Assembly (NCBI RefSeq): GCF_900113955.1
Contig: NZ_FORH01000001.1
Coordinates: 1,811 to 65,810, forward strand
Source: Celeribacter neptunius
GTDB taxonomy: Bacteria > Pseudomonadota > Alphaproteobacteria > Rhodobacterales > Rhodobacteraceae
DNA: 64,000 nt
Direction of reading: 5' to 3'
Shown in pieces: positions 18,216-27,563 of this stretch. The position numbers were made by a program, and so were the translations under genes. How positions within the stretch are numbered: the first letter of the stretch is position 1; every line of letters starts with the position of its first letter. Below the pieces are notes generated by a model. It made no database searches, had not been told where the DNA came from, and saw only the letters and a program-made list of their open reading frames with translations.

Positions 18216-18683
18216 TTATCGCCCGCTCTCCATCTCTTGCTGTCGCAGCGGGGTCTTGTCGATGGCGCGGGTGATCTCGCGCACGTCCCACGGGTCGGGT
18301 TTGCGGAGCATGGTGCGGCCGTCCTTGTCGACGATGACAAGCGCGAAGCCGCGCGGACGCAATTCGGTGCGAATGGGGGAACGGGCCTCCGGGTCGGTGT
18401 CGGTCAGGACCACCACGTCGCGCTCCAAGAGCGGGTCGGGACGGGATTCGAGAAGTGAGACCTGTTCGTTGAACGACGGGTCCAATGGGCTGTCGGCGAA
18501 GACCAGGATCACCCGCGCGGCCCATTTGAAGCGCACGAGCTCGGTCTCGCCGGCCGGGGCGATCAGAGGGGCCGGGTCTTGCAGCTGCTCTTGCGGCGCT
18601 GGTTCGGCGGTGTCCTGGGCCATGGCAATGGCAGCCGGACTAAGAAAAAGCGCTGTGAACGCGGCGACATAGAGTTGTTTCAT
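18216..18683 (-). CDS. Secreted DUF4174-family protein
   Basis: A 155-residue exported protein. The ATG at 18683 (MKQLYVAAFTALFLSPAAIA) is chosen for its GGGAGG site and signal peptide. The mature region (LVRFKWAARVILVFADSPLD, then LRPRGFALVIVDKDGRTMLR) matches the DUF4174 domain, which has a thioredoxin-like fold without the CxxC motif. It lies in opposite orientation between pccA and mcm and is transcribed divergently from mcm. Function is unknown. Confidence 0.8.
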   Translation of the reverse strand: MKQLYVAAFTALFLSPAAIAMAQDTAEPAPQEQLQDPAPLIAPAGETELVRFKWAARVILVFADSPLDPSFNEQVSLLESRPDPLLERDVVVLTDTDPEARSPIRTELRPRGFALVIVDKDGRTMLRKPDPWDVREITRAIDKTPLRQQEMESGR

Positions 18684-18784
18684 CGGACCTCCCGGGCTCT
18701 CCCTTATATAGGGGAGCGGGCGGTCCAAACCAAGGATGATTGCGGGTTTTACCCCCGCGTGTGGAATATGGAGAGGAGCCTGCG

Positions 18785-20908
18785 ATGACGGACAGGAAGA
18801 CCTGGGAAGAACTGGCCACGAAAGAGCTGCGCGGCAAGCCGCTCGAGAGCCTGGAGTGGGAAACGCTCGAGGGGATCAAGGTCAAACCGCTCTATGCCGA
18901 GGACGATCTCGAGGGCATGGCGCATCTGGGCAATACGCCGGGGATCGAGCCGTTCACCCGCGGCGTGAAGGCGACCATGTATGCCGGCCGGCCCTGGACC
19001 ATCCGGCAATATGCCGGTTTCTCCACCGCCGAGGAATCGAATGCGTTTTATCGCAAGGCACTGGCAGCCGGGCAACAGGGCGTGTCCGTGGCCTTCGACC
19101 TCGCCACCCACCGCGGCTATGACAGCGATCACCCGCGCGTGGTCGGCGACGTCGGCAAGGCCGGTGTGGCGATTGATAGCGTCGAGGATATGAAGATCCT
19201 GTTCGACGGCATTCCGCTGGACAAGGTTTCGGTCTCGATGACCATGAACGGGGCTGTCATTCCGGTTTTGGCGAATTTCATCGTCACCGGCGAGGAACAG
19301 GGCCATGACAAGGCGCTGCTCGCGGGCACCATTCAGAACGACATTCTGAAGGAATTCATGGTCCGCAACACCTATATCTACCCACCGGAACCCTCGATGA
19401 AGATCATCGCGGATATCATCGAGTATACCTCGAACGAGATGCCGAAATTCAACTCGATCTCGATCTCTGGTTATCACATGCAGGAAGCCGGCGCCAACCT
19501 GGTGCAGGAACTGGCCTTCACGCTCGCCGACGGGCGCGAATATGTTCGCACCGCGATCAAGGCCGGGATGGATGTCGATAAATTTGCGGGGCGTCTGTCC
19601 TTCTTCTTCGCCATCGGCATGAATTTCTTCATGGAAGCCGCCAAGCTGCGCGCCGCGCGCTATCTCTGGACCCGGGTGATGGAGGAGTTCGAACCGAAGC
19701 TCGCCAAGTCCAAGATGCTGCGCACCCATTGCCAGACCTCCGGTGTGTCGCTGCAGGAACAAGACCCTTATAACAACGTCATCCGCACGGCTTACGAGGC
19801 CATGTCGGCGGCGCTGGGCGGCACGCAATCGCTGCACACGAATGCGCTCGATGAGGCGATCGCGCTTCCGACCGAATTCTCGGCCCGCATCGCCCGCAAC
19901 ACCCAGCTCATCTTGCAGGAAGAAACCGGCATCACCAATGTCGTCGATCCGCTGGCGGGGTCCTACTATGTCGAGAGCCTGACCAAGGAGCTCGCGGACA
20001 AGGCCTGGGCGCTGATGGAAGAGATCGAGGAGATGGGCGGCATGACCAAGGCGGTCAATTCCGGCATGCCCAAGCTCCGGATCGAGGAAACCGCCGCCAA
20101 GCGTCAGGCCAATATCGACCGCGGCGACGAGGTGATCGTCGGTGTGAACAAATACCGCAAGGACAAGGAAGATCCGATCGACATTCTCGACGTCGACAAC
20201 GTCGCCGTGCGTGAATCCCAGGTCGCCCGGATCAACTCGATCAAGGCCAGCCGTGACGCCGCAACCGTCGAGGCGACCCTCGGCGCACTCGAGGCTGCGG
20301 CAAAATCCGGCGAGGGCAACCTCCTTGCACTGGCGGTCGAAGCCGCCCGTGCCCGTGCAACCGTGGGAGAAATTTCTATGGCTATGGAGAAAGCGTTCGG
20401 GCGTCACCGCGCCGAAGTCAAAACTCTCGCCGGTGTCTATGGCGCGGCTTACGAAGGCGACGAAGGCTTCGCCCAGATCCAGAAGGATGTGGAGACATTC
20501 GCCGAAAAAGCCGGGCGCCGTCCGCGCATGCTCGTCGTCAAGATGGGTCAGGACGGTCACGACCGGGGCGCCAAGGTGATCGCCACCGCCTTTGCCGATA
20601 TCGGCTTTGACGTCGACGTTGGCCCGCTGTTCCAGACCCCCGAAGAGGCCGCCCAGGACGCCATCGACAACGATGTGCATATCGTCGGCATCTCAAGCCA
20701 GGCTGCCGGTCACAAGACGCTGGCGCCGAAGCTCATTGAAGCGCTGAAGGAACAGGGTGCCGAGGATATCATCGTGATCTGTGGCGGTGTGATCCCGCAG
20801 CAGGATTACGAGTTCCTCTACAAGGCAGGCGTGAAAGCGATCTTTGGTCCGGGCACCAATATCCCGGCGGCGGCGCGCCAGATCCTCGATCTGATCGCTG
20901 TCGAGTAA
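18785..20908 (+). CDS. mcm: Methylmalonyl-CoA mutase
   Basis: A 707-residue adenosylcobalamin-dependent mutase converting (R)-methylmalonyl-CoA to succinyl-CoA. The ATG at 18785 has a GGAGAGGAG site. The large N-terminal TIM-barrel domain is intact ([59 protein letters not shown]). The C-terminal cobalamin-binding domain has the DGHDRG motif with the cobalt-ligating His at about 592. It completes the propionyl-CoA assimilation route with PccA/PccB; the epimerase gene is not in the window. A rho-independent terminator follows. Confidence 0.97.
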   Translation: MTDRKTWEELATKELRGKPLESLEWETLEGIKVKPLYAEDDLEGMAHLGNTPGIEPFTRGVKATMYAGRPWTIRQYAGFSTAEESNAFYRKALAAGQQGVSVAFDLATHRGYDSDHPRVVGDVGKAGVAIDSVEDMKILFDGIPLDKVSVSMTMNGAVIPVLANFIVTGEEQGHDKALLAGTIQNDILKEFMVRNTYIYPPEPSMKIIADIIEYTSNEMPKFNSISISGYHMQEAGANLVQELAFTLADGREYVRTAIKAGMDVDKFAGRLSFFFAIGMNFFMEAAKLRAARYLWTRVMEEFEPKLAKSKMLRTHCQTSGVSLQEQDPYNNVIRTAYEAMSAALGGTQSLHTNALDEAIALPTEFSARIARNTQLILQEETGITNVVDPLAGSYYVESLTKELADKAWALMEEIEEMGGMTKAVNSGMPKLRIEETAAKRQANIDRGDEVIVGVNKYRKDKEDPIDILDVDNVAVRESQVARINSIKASRDAATVEATLGALEAAAKSGEGNLLALAVEAARARATVGEISMAMEKAFGRHRAEVKTLAGVYGAAYEGDEGFAQIQKDVETFAEKAGRRPRMLVVKMGQDGHDRGAKVIATAFADIGFDVDVGPLFQTPEEAAQDAIDNDVHIVGISSQAAGHKTLAPKLIEALKEQGAEDIIVICGGVIPQQDYEFLYKAGVKAIFGPGTNIPAAARQILDLIAVE

Positions 20909-20926
20909 GCTCGACGGCAGGACATG

Positions 20927-20963
20927 AAAAAAGGGCCGGGGGATCGCTCCTCCGGCCCTTTTT
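20927..20963. terminator. Bidirectional terminator between mcm and nhaA
   Basis: A-rich sequence, a GGGCCGG...CCGGCCC stem with short loop, and a T-run form a symmetrical structure between two convergent genes. It can stop transcription from both sides. Confidence 0.88.
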
Positions 20964-20982
20964 CTGTTGGTGTCGGCGAGAT

Positions 20983-22209
20983 TTACTGAGCAGGTTCCTG
21001 CACCTCGGCGGCGGTGATATCCGCCTCTTCGATTTTCTCTGCCTTGTGGCCTTCCGCCGCCGGTGCCAGTTTCAGCACGGCAAAACCGATGATGGCGGAG
21101 AGCACGGAGCCGGAGAGCACGCCGATGCGCACCTCGTTCATATGGAAGGCATCGTCAAAGGACAGCCCGCCGATGAACAACGACATGGTGAAACCGATAC
21201 CGGCCAATGCGGCGACGCCGTAGATATGCAGCCAGGTGGCGCCAAAGGGTTTCTGGGCCACGCCGAGCTTGACGAGCAGCCAGGTCATGCCGAACACGCC
21301 GATCTGCTTGCCGAGGATGAGACCCAGCGCGATGCCCAGCGGCAGCGGCGAGAACACATCGGAGAAGGTCACGCCGGTGAGCACCACGCCGGCGTTGGCA
21401 AAGGCGAAGATCGGCACGATCAGGAAGAACACATAGGGCGAGAGCGCGTTCTCGAGCGCGTGCAGCGGTGACTTGCCCCATTTGTCCTTGATCGGGATGA
21501 AGAAGGCAGTGATCACGCCTGCGAGCGTCGCATGTACCCCGGATTTGAGCACCAGCACCCAAAGCACCGTGCCCAGGAGGATGATCGGCGCGATCCGGTG
21601 AATGCCCGCCCGGTTCAGGTAGAACATGATCGCCAGCGGAATGGTGGCCAGGAACAGGTAGTCGAGATGCAGCTCGGCGGTGTAGAAAAACGCGATGATC
21701 AGGATCGCGCCCAGATCGTCGAGGATCGCCAGCGTGAGCAGGAAAATCTTCAGCGAGGAGGGCACACGGTCGCCCACCAGCGCCAGAATGCCCAGGGCAA
21801 AGGCGATGTCGGTCGCCGCCGGGATGGCCCAACCGTTGTGGGTTTCCGGCGTGGAAACGTTCAGCGCGAAATAGACCACGGCAGGCATGACCATGCCGCC
21901 CACGGCGGCCATGCCGGGAAGCACCACGTCGCGCGGGTTCTTCAGCTTGCCTTCCATCAGCTCATGTTTGAGCTCGAGGCCCACGAGCAGGAAAAACACC
22001 GCCATCAAACCGTCGTTGATCCAGAGAATCAAAGGCTTGGAGAGGCCGTTTTCGCCGAGCTGGACGGTGAAATACGACGACAGGGCACTGTCGTAATACG
22101 GGTAAAGCGAGGAATTGGCCACGAACATGGCAGCGACGGCGGCCAGCATGAGGACGATGCCGCCGGAGATCTCACTGTCGAAGAACTGTTCCAATTTTCT
22201 GAGGAGCAT
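20983..22209 (-). CDS. nhaA: Na+/H+ antiporter NhaA
   Basis: A 408-residue inner-membrane antiporter that expels Na+ in exchange for protons, supporting pH and salt tolerance. The start at 22209 (MLLRKLEQFFDSEISGGIVL) fits the usual NhaA N-terminus; the longer upstream frame is not protein-like. Signature segments are LILWINDGLMAVFFLLVGLE, the ATDIAFALGILALVGDRVP block and ILDDLGAILIIA with the paired ion-binding aspartates, and GIGFTMSLFIGGLSF. The C-terminal tail is long and acidic. It is monocistronic, divergent from the VOC gene and convergent with mcm. A marine or saline habitat would fit. Confidence 0.96.
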   Translation of the reverse strand: MLLRKLEQFFDSEISGGIVLMLAAVAAMFVANSSLYPYYDSALSSYFTVQLGENGLSKPLILWINDGLMAVFFLLVGLELKHELMEGKLKNPRDVVLPGMAAVGGMVMPAVVYFALNVSTPETHNGWAIPAATDIAFALGILALVGDRVPSSLKIFLLTLAILDDLGAILIIAFFYTAELHLDYLFLATIPLAIMFYLNRAGIHRIAPIILLGTVLWVLVLKSGVHATLAGVITAFFIPIKDKWGKSPLHALENALSPYVFFLIVPIFAFANAGVVLTGVTFSDVFSPLPLGIALGLILGKQIGVFGMTWLLVKLGVAQKPFGATWLHIYGVAALAGIGFTMSLFIGGLSFDDAFHMNEVRIGVLSGSVLSAIIGFAVLKLAPAAEGHKAEKIEEADITAAEVQEPAQ

Positions 22210-22301
22210 TGTGTTTTTCTGTTCTTTCCTGAAGGTTGGGGTCAAATATGCGTCCCTCAGAGATGGGGGCTTTCCTGACCAATTCAATAAGGACAAATGC
22301 A

Positions 22302-22934
22302 ATGTCTTACCGGATCGACCATCTTGTGGTCTCCGCCTCCGATCTCGAGCAGGGGTGCGACGCGATGGAGGCGCTTCTGGACGTGGAATTCGGGCCGCGC
22401 GGGTGCCATGCCGAGATGGCCACCGAGAACCGTCTGGTGGCGATGAAACGCCCGGATGGCGAAAGCGCCTATCTCGAGGTGATCGCCCCGGATCATGCGG
22501 TGGCGCGGCCGGAGTTTCCGCGCTGGTTCGATCTCGACAATTTCGGAGGACCGCCACGGCTCACCAACTGGGTCGTTGCTTGTCCCGATCTCGAAGAGGC
22601 CTGGGAATTGGCCCCGGCCGATGTCGGTCGAATCATGTCGTTCCGGCGTGGCGATTTTGCCTGGCGGATGATCGTGCCGGAAACCGGCATTCTGCCCTTT
22701 GACAATTGCTTTCCGGCACTGATCGAATGGCATTCCGAGCGGCCAGGTCCGAAGCTGCCCGATCCGGGGCTGATCCTGCGTCGGCTGAAAATCACCCATC
22801 CGGAGCCCGACGCGCTGCGCGCGGCGCTTGCGCCTTTCGTCTCCGCCATGGAAAATGTTCGGATCGTGCAAGGGCTGACGCCGGGCATGACCGCCGAGAT
22901 TGGCACACCGTCAGGGGAGATCTGGATCGCATGA
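22302..22934 (+). CDS. VOC/glyoxalase-like domain protein
   Basis: A 210-residue protein starting MSYRIDHLVVSASDLEQGCD, preceded by AAGGA. The start IDHLVVSASDL and the later EVIAPD segment match the glyoxalase-like branch of the vicinal-oxygen-chelate superfamily. Relatives are metal-dependent enzymes, or lack activity and bind small ligands. The predicted metal-binding His in IDHLV is present. The stop overlaps the start of the following GNAT gene by four bases (ATGA), so they form an operon. Substrate is unknown. Confidence 0.8.
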   Translation: MSYRIDHLVVSASDLEQGCDAMEALLDVEFGPRGCHAEMATENRLVAMKRPDGESAYLEVIAPDHAVARPEFPRWFDLDNFGGPPRLTNWVVACPDLEEAWELAPADVGRIMSFRRGDFAWRMIVPETGILPFDNCFPALIEWHSERPGPKLPDPGLILRRLKITHPEPDALRAALAPFVSAMENVRIVQGLTPGMTAEIGTPSGEIWIA

Positions 22935-23434
22935 GCGCGAAACCCTATTTGAGAGAGGCCCTCGCCACGGATGCCCCGGCGTTGAAGGCCATCATGGCGC
23001 CGGTGATTGCCGGCTCCACCGCGTCGTTTTCCTCGGAAGAGCGCGATATGGCCGCCTGGGAGGCGATGATCAAAGATCGTCTGGCGCGGGGGCGGGCGTT
23101 CTACGTCGCCGAGCTCGATGGCGAGGTGGTGGGCTATGCCACCTATGATCAGTTCCGCCCCGGCAACAACGGCTATCGCTTTACCATGGAGCATTCCGTC
23201 TATCTCTTCGACAGTGCGCGGGGGCACGGGCTTGGCCGTATCCTGATGTTGACGATCGAGGAGCACGCGCGCGAGGCCGGGCATCATTCGATGATCGGGG
23301 TGATCGATGCGGAAAATGCCGCCTCCATCGCCTTTCACAAGGCGCTCGGCTATCGCGAGGCAGGACGTATCCCGCAGGCCGGGTTCAAATTCGATCGTTG
23401 GCTCGACGTTCTGTTCATGCAGAAATTTCTGTAA
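22931..23434 (+). CDS. GNAT N-acetyltransferase, phosphinothricin-acetyltransferase-like
   Basis: A 167-residue acetyltransferase of the Pat/bar-like GNAT subgroup. LREALATDAPALKAIMAPVI starts the domain. VYLFDSARGHGLGRILMLTI holds the acetyl-CoA-binding motif A (RGHGLG), and NAASIAFHKALGYREAGRI is the conserved C-terminal block. The family acetylates amino groups of small molecules, for example methionine sulfone analogues or phosphinothricin; the true substrate is unknown. Translationally coupled to the VOC gene. Confidence 0.87.
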   Translation: MSAKPYLREALATDAPALKAIMAPVIAGSTASFSSEERDMAAWEAMIKDRLARGRAFYVAELDGEVVGYATYDQFRPGNNGYRFTMEHSVYLFDSARGHGLGRILMLTIEEHAREAGHHSMIGVIDAENAASIAFHKALGYREAGRIPQAGFKFDRWLDVLFMQKFL

Positions 23435-23500
23435 CGAAAACCTTTAATTTCGCAGATTTGTCGCGGGACTTGAGCGCGCGCAACGGGTAAGCTCACCGCC

Positions 23501-24184
23501 ATGTCGATCTGGTCACGCATATTGGAAGCGCTCAAGGCGCTGCGCTCCGGCGAAAGCCTCGCCAAAGTGTTCGAGCAATTCCGCTCGGACCCGGATCGGC
23601 GCGTGGGCTTTGCCATCGCGGTGATCGCCCTGGGGGCGAAAATGGCCAAGGCCGACGGGCAGGTCACCCGCGATGAGGTCACCGCCTTTCGCGAAGTGTT
23701 CCAGATCGCCAAGGAAGACGAGGCCGCCGCCGCCCGGGTTTTCAACCTCGCCCGTCAGGACGTTGCGGGGTTTGAGGATTACGCCAAGAGCATCAAGAAG
23801 ATGTATGGCGAGGAATGCCGGCCGCTGATGGATCTGATGGACGGGCTCTTTCACATCGCCATGGCCGATGGCGAATATCACCCGGGCGAAGATGCGTTCC
23901 TGATCCGGGTGGCCGAGATTTTCGACATCGACGAACGGGCCTTCCGGGCGCTCAGGGCGCGCTACGTGCCCGATGCCGTGCGTGACCCCTACGACGTTCT
24001 CGGCGTCGACCCGGACATGCCGCTCGCCGAGATCAAAGCCGCCTATCGCGCGCTGGTGCGGGAGACCCATCCGGATCGGATGATCGCCCGCGGCGTGCCG
24101 GAAGAGGCGGTGCAGCTGGCCTCGGACCGGCTGGTGGAAATCAACGCCGCCTGGGAAGAGATCTCGGCAGAGCGGGCGGCGTGA
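23501..24184 (+). CDS. TerB-DnaJ (DjlA-like) co-chaperone
   Basis: A 227-residue protein with an N-terminal TerB/DjlA-like helical domain (about residues 25-140; FAIAVIALGAKMAKADGQVT) and a C-terminal J domain (about 165-225; DPYDVLGVDPDMPLAEIKAA). The J domain contains the HPD tripeptide (RETHPDRM), which is needed to stimulate DnaK ATPase. Unlike enterobacterial DjlA there is no N-terminal membrane helix, so it should be cytoplasmic. The stop overlaps the next gene, with ATG at 24184, suggesting coupled expression. Confidence 0.88.
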   Translation: MSIWSRILEALKALRSGESLAKVFEQFRSDPDRRVGFAIAVIALGAKMAKADGQVTRDEVTAFREVFQIAKEDEAAAARVFNLARQDVAGFEDYAKSIKKMYGEECRPLMDLMDGLFHIAMADGEYHPGEDAFLIRVAEIFDIDERAFRALRARYVPDAVRDPYDVLGVDPDMPLAEIKAAYRALVRETHPDRMIARGVPEEAVQLASDRLVEINAAWEEISAERAA

Positions 24185-25239
24185 TGCTGCGCATCGCCAC
24201 TTATAACGTCGAATGGTTCGACAATCTCTTCGACAATAAAGGCCGGCCCCAGGCCGATGACAGATGGTCGGCGCGGCACAATGTGACCCGCGAGATGCAG
24301 CTCGAGGCGCTGGGCAAGGTGTTCACCGCCCTGGATGCCGATGCGATCATGATCATCGAGGCACCGGACACCAATCGCCGGCGCGACACCCGGCGGGCGC
24401 TCGAGCAATTCGCCGATTGGGCGGGGCTCAGGGCGATGGCGGTCGAAATGGGCTATGTCAACGAGACCCAGCAGGAGATCGCGCTGCTCTACGATCCTCT
24501 GGTGCTCAGGGCACATCACGATCCGATGGGGGCGCCGGCGGATTTCGGCGACGGGTTCGAGCCGCCGGCCTTCAATTCGATCTACCGCCTCGATCTCGAT
24601 ACCGACCGCGATCCGGAGGAGGTGCGGTTTTCCAAGCCGCCGCTGGAACTGGCGATGGAACATCGCGAGACCGGGTTCGCCTTTCGTATGATCGGTGTGC
24701 ATGTGAAATCGAAGGCGCCGCATGGGGCGCGCAACCGCGACGATGTGATCCGCATCTCGATCGAGAATCGGCGCAAGCAATTGGCGCAATGCATCTGGCT
24801 GCGCGAGCGGGTCGAGGGGCATCTCGAGGCGCAGGAGCCGCTCATCGTGCTGGGCGATTTCAACGACGGTCCCGGGCTCGATGAATATGAGAAGCTCTTT
24901 GGCCGTTCCGGCGTCGAGATCGTCATGGGCCGCGAAGATCCGGATGTGCCGCAGGAGATGCGGCTGTTTGATCCGAATGCCGCCGAGGCGCTGGCGCGAC
25001 GCGGCAATCAGGGCCCGACCACGGCAAGGTTCTATATCGACGAGGAAGAGCGCTATCTCTCGGCGCTTCTGGATTACGTCATGGTCTCGCAAGACCTGCG
25101 ACCGGGCGCGAAATGGCGGATCTGGCACCCGTTCGACAATCCCGCCTGTTTCGAGACGCCGGAATTGCAGCGCGCGCTGTTGGTGGCCTCGGATCATTAT
25201 CCTGTTTCGGTGGATCTCAAATTGCCAACGGGGTTTTGA
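24184..25239 (+). CDS. Endonuclease/exonuclease/phosphatase-family protein
   Basis: A 351-residue member of the metal-dependent EEP superfamily. Visible motifs are TYNVEWFDN near residue 6, an Asp/Glu-rich metal site (IIEAPDTN), VIRISIENRRKQL, VLGDFNDGPG with the catalytic Asp and Asn, and the terminal SDHYPV His motif. The family cleaves phosphodiester or phosphomonoester bonds in nucleic acids, lipids or inositol phosphates. There is no signal peptide, so a cytoplasmic substrate is expected. It directly overlaps the TerB-DnaJ gene. The substrate cannot be specified. Confidence 0.85.
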   Translation: MLRIATYNVEWFDNLFDNKGRPQADDRWSARHNVTREMQLEALGKVFTALDADAIMIIEAPDTNRRRDTRRALEQFADWAGLRAMAVEMGYVNETQQEIALLYDPLVLRAHHDPMGAPADFGDGFEPPAFNSIYRLDLDTDRDPEEVRFSKPPLELAMEHRETGFAFRMIGVHVKSKAPHGARNRDDVIRISIENRRKQLAQCIWLRERVEGHLEAQEPLIVLGDFNDGPGLDEYEKLFGRSGVEIVMGREDPDVPQEMRLFDPNAAEALARRGNQGPTTARFYIDEEERYLSALLDYVMVSQDLRPGAKWRIWHPFDNPACFETPELQRALLVASDHYPVSVDLKLPTGF

Positions 25240-25274
25240 GGCCATTGCGGACATCGGGAACTTTGTGCAACCGC

Positions 25275-25345
25275 CCGGAATGGCAACGCAGTTGCCCGGG
25301 CGTGCGGTCATGCTGAAAGCATGCCTCCGGCATGACCCGTTCCGG
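25275..25345. repeat. Structured intergenic element with three nested stems
   Basis: The 314-bp gap between the EEP gene and the next gene contains a compact structure. An outer pair, CCGGAA (25275-25280) and TTCCGG (25340-25345), encloses a hairpin GGCAAC-GCA-GTTGCC (25282-25296) and a second stem GGTCATGC/GCATGACC (25306-25313, 25330-25337), itself containing CATGC...GCATG pairings. This would fold as a three-way junction in DNA or RNA. It may be a repeated extragenic element or an RNA; the rest of 25240-25553 shows nothing else. Confidence 0.4.
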
Positions 25346-25553
25346 CGGTCAGGCGCATTGCCATCTTCGTGCAACGCTCTGATCTTTTACGGATTTGGCG
25401 AACATAAAGCGCAACGTTCAGTCGTTGCAGCGCCTGCCCATGGTCCGGCGCACGCCCTCACGTCAGTCCGGTGATCAGTGTCCGTTCCGTCCGCAAAGCA
25501 AACCTCCGCCCGCGACAACCCGCAGGGGTGAAATTCTGCTCCGGAAGGTTTAT

Positions 25554-25880
25554 ATGCGTCTCATGAAACGGCTTGTTCTGATCCTTGGCCTGAGTTTGAG
25601 CCCTGCGGCCCATGCTCAGGAAACACCCCCGTCCGATGACGGCGCGGAGGGCTGGAGCATGCTGCGCGAAGGCTCCCGGCTTTTGCTGCAACAGCTGTTC
25701 GACGAGATGAAGCCGGCGCTCGAGGATCTCGAAGGTTTCGTCGATGATCTGAACGCCTATGAGCCGCCGGTGGTCCTGCCCAATGGCGATATCCTGATCC
25801 GGCGCAAGCCGGAGGCCCCTCAGCCGGACAGCCCGGATGAAACCGCCCCCGGAGATCCGGAAAATTCCATCGATCTGTGA
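25554..25880 (+). CDS. Small exported protein of unknown function
   Basis: A 108-residue protein with a signal peptide (MRLMKRLVLILGLSLSPAAH, then AQE). The short mature domain has an amphipathic stretch (RLLLQQLFDEMKPALEDLEG), the segment YEPPVVLPNGDILIRRKPEA and a Pro/Glu/Asp-rich tail. The PPVVLPNGDILIRR region looks conserved and surface-exposed. GGAAGG precedes the ATG. It is probably periplasmic. The family is not recognised, although relatives seem common in Rhodobacterales (recollection only). It converges on ppx. Confidence 0.65.
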   Translation: MRLMKRLVLILGLSLSPAAHAQETPPSDDGAEGWSMLREGSRLLLQQLFDEMKPALEDLEGFVDDLNAYEPPVVLPNGDILIRRKPEAPQPDSPDETAPGDPENSIDL

Positions 25881-25901
25881 GTGTCACACCTTCTTTGAGC
25901 G

Positions 25902-27464
25902 TCACACCTTGATGTGATGCACGTCGCTGCGCGCGCCGAGACTGGACGCGAGCGACTGGAACCGCGCCAGTGTGACTTCGCCGAACAGGTCCTCGGCCTC
26001 GGGCCGCAGGCTGAGAATGAGGTGCTTTTTCTTCGGGAAATAGGTCAGCTTGGCGAGATCCGTTGGCACGTCGACGGCGAACATGGCGCCAAAGCGCATG
26101 GCCTTGCCGAGCACTTCGGCATCCTGAATCTCTTTTTCCGAGAGCATCGCGATCAGATCGGTAAAGGGCGTGCCCTCGCGCGAGTTCTTGTAGCGATGCA
26201 GGAGCGCCAGCCCCAAAAAGATCCGCTCCTTATGGGTCAACCCGCCCAAGTTCGCCCGGGTGGCATTGTCGAAACAGACCTCGGCGCGATAATCCGGATG
26301 CGCCCGCCAGGTCACGTCGTGCAGCAGACAGGCGGCGCGGATCAGCCGCATCTTGTCATATTGCCGGGCGCGGAAGATCGGTTCGATGAAATTATGCAGC
26401 TGCTTGCCGAAGCCGGGCATGCGCGCGTCCTTGCGTTCGGAAAACCGGCAGGCCTCGATCAGCGGATCGCGGGCGCGCACGCTTTCGGGCATCTGCTCGT
26501 AGAGCATACCCTCGCGAATGCCGTAGGACGACACGCAGATCTCTTTCGGATGAAAGCTGCGCACCAGTTGCCGCAACACTTCGGAGGCGATCGGCACGAG
26601 GTTCATCCGCGACGCCGAGGTGCCGGTTTTCGCCCGCAACTCGTTGATGTCGCTCTTGCGGATGAATTTGATCGTGTCGGTCACCGAACGGCTCGACATG
26701 CGATATTCATGCAGCACATGCAGCGGGTAGTTGCGCCGTTCCATGTCGATCCGCGCGATCGCCCGCCAGGAGCCGCCGACGAGATAGATCCGTTTGTGAT
26801 CCGTGCCCATGGTCTCGGCCAGATCCTTCATGATCGGCGCGATATGATCCTTGATGCCTTTGCGCCCGCCCTTGAGCCCCTGCAGCTTCAACGGCCCCAG
26901 AGGCGATGTGATGCGCTTGCCGACCTGGCCTTTCGAGACCACGGCCAGCTCCATCGAGGAGCCGCCGATGTCGCACACCAGCCCGTCCGCCTCCGGCCAG
27001 CCCAGAAGCACGCCCTGTGCCGACAGCCGCGCTTCCTCCGCACCATCGATCACCCAAAGGCTGAGGCCGGTCTCCCGCTCTATCTCCTCCCGAAAAGCGG
27101 GACCGTCCTCAGCCTCCCGCACCGCCGCGGTCGCAACCGCGGTCAGTGGTGGGATTCCCATGCCCTGTGCCAGTTTCTGAAACCGCCGGATGGCGGCCAT
27201 GGCACGGGTCTTTCCTTCCGGGTTGAGCCGACCGGTCTCGCGCAGACCTGCCCCCAACCCGCACATGATTTTCTCGTTGTAGAAATAGGCCGGGCTGCGT
27301 GCCGCGCCGTCGAACACCACGAGACGGACCGAGTTCGAGCCGACATCGACGACGCCCACCCGTGAGAGCGCCCGGGCCTCTTCGTCAAGAAACAGCGGGC
27401 GACCGAAGACACCCCATTCCTGAGTGCTCAGCTCAATCTCCGGCAGATCGGTCATGTTGGTCAA
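25902..27464 (-). CDS. ppx: Exopolyphosphatase / Ppx-GppA phosphatase
   Basis: A 520-residue Ppx/GppA-family enzyme that removes terminal phosphates from polyphosphate or pppGpp. The ASKHA-fold N-terminus is clear (VGVVDVGSNSVRLVVFDG), followed by the catalytic region (AVREAEDGPAFREEIERETG), the ATP/phosphate loop DIGGSSMELAVV and the C-terminal HD-like helical domain (LHDVTWRAHPDYRAEV). Alternative ATGs lie at codon 4 and upstream context is plain. It lies downstream of hdaA and the PerM-type gene on the same strand, with 99 bases separating it from hdaA. A polyphosphate kinase is not present at this position but a ppk2 gene occurs at 41.5 kb. Confidence 0.92.
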   Translation of the reverse strand: MTNMTDLPEIELSTQEWGVFGRPLFLDEEARALSRVGVVDVGSNSVRLVVFDGAARSPAYFYNEKIMCGLGAGLRETGRLNPEGKTRAMAAIRRFQKLAQGMGIPPLTAVATAAVREAEDGPAFREEIERETGLSLWVIDGAEEARLSAQGVLLGWPEADGLVCDIGGSSMELAVVSKGQVGKRITSPLGPLKLQGLKGGRKGIKDHIAPIMKDLAETMGTDHKRIYLVGGSWRAIARIDMERRNYPLHVLHEYRMSSRSVTDTIKFIRKSDINELRAKTGTSASRMNLVPIASEVLRQLVRSFHPKEICVSSYGIREGMLYEQMPESVRARDPLIEACRFSERKDARMPGFGKQLHNFIEPIFRARQYDKMRLIRAACLLHDVTWRAHPDYRAEVCFDNATRANLGGLTHKERIFLGLALLHRYKNSREGTPFTDLIAMLSEKEIQDAEVLGKAMRFGAMFAVDVPTDLAKLTYFPKKKHLILSLRPEAEDLFGEVTLARFQSLASSLGARSDVHHIKV

Positions 27465-27563
27465 ACTTCATCCCCAAGCTCGTAAGCGACAGTGCCAAAA
27501 GGCCGTGGCTTCGTCAATTGCGTGATAATTGGGCGGAAAAGAAACTTTGCCGCGCCTGCGATG

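Noticed and set aside
18749-20680. 643-codon minus-strand frame opposite mcm
   Set aside because: mcm has complete catalytic and cobalamin domains; the opposite frame lacks any recognised domain.
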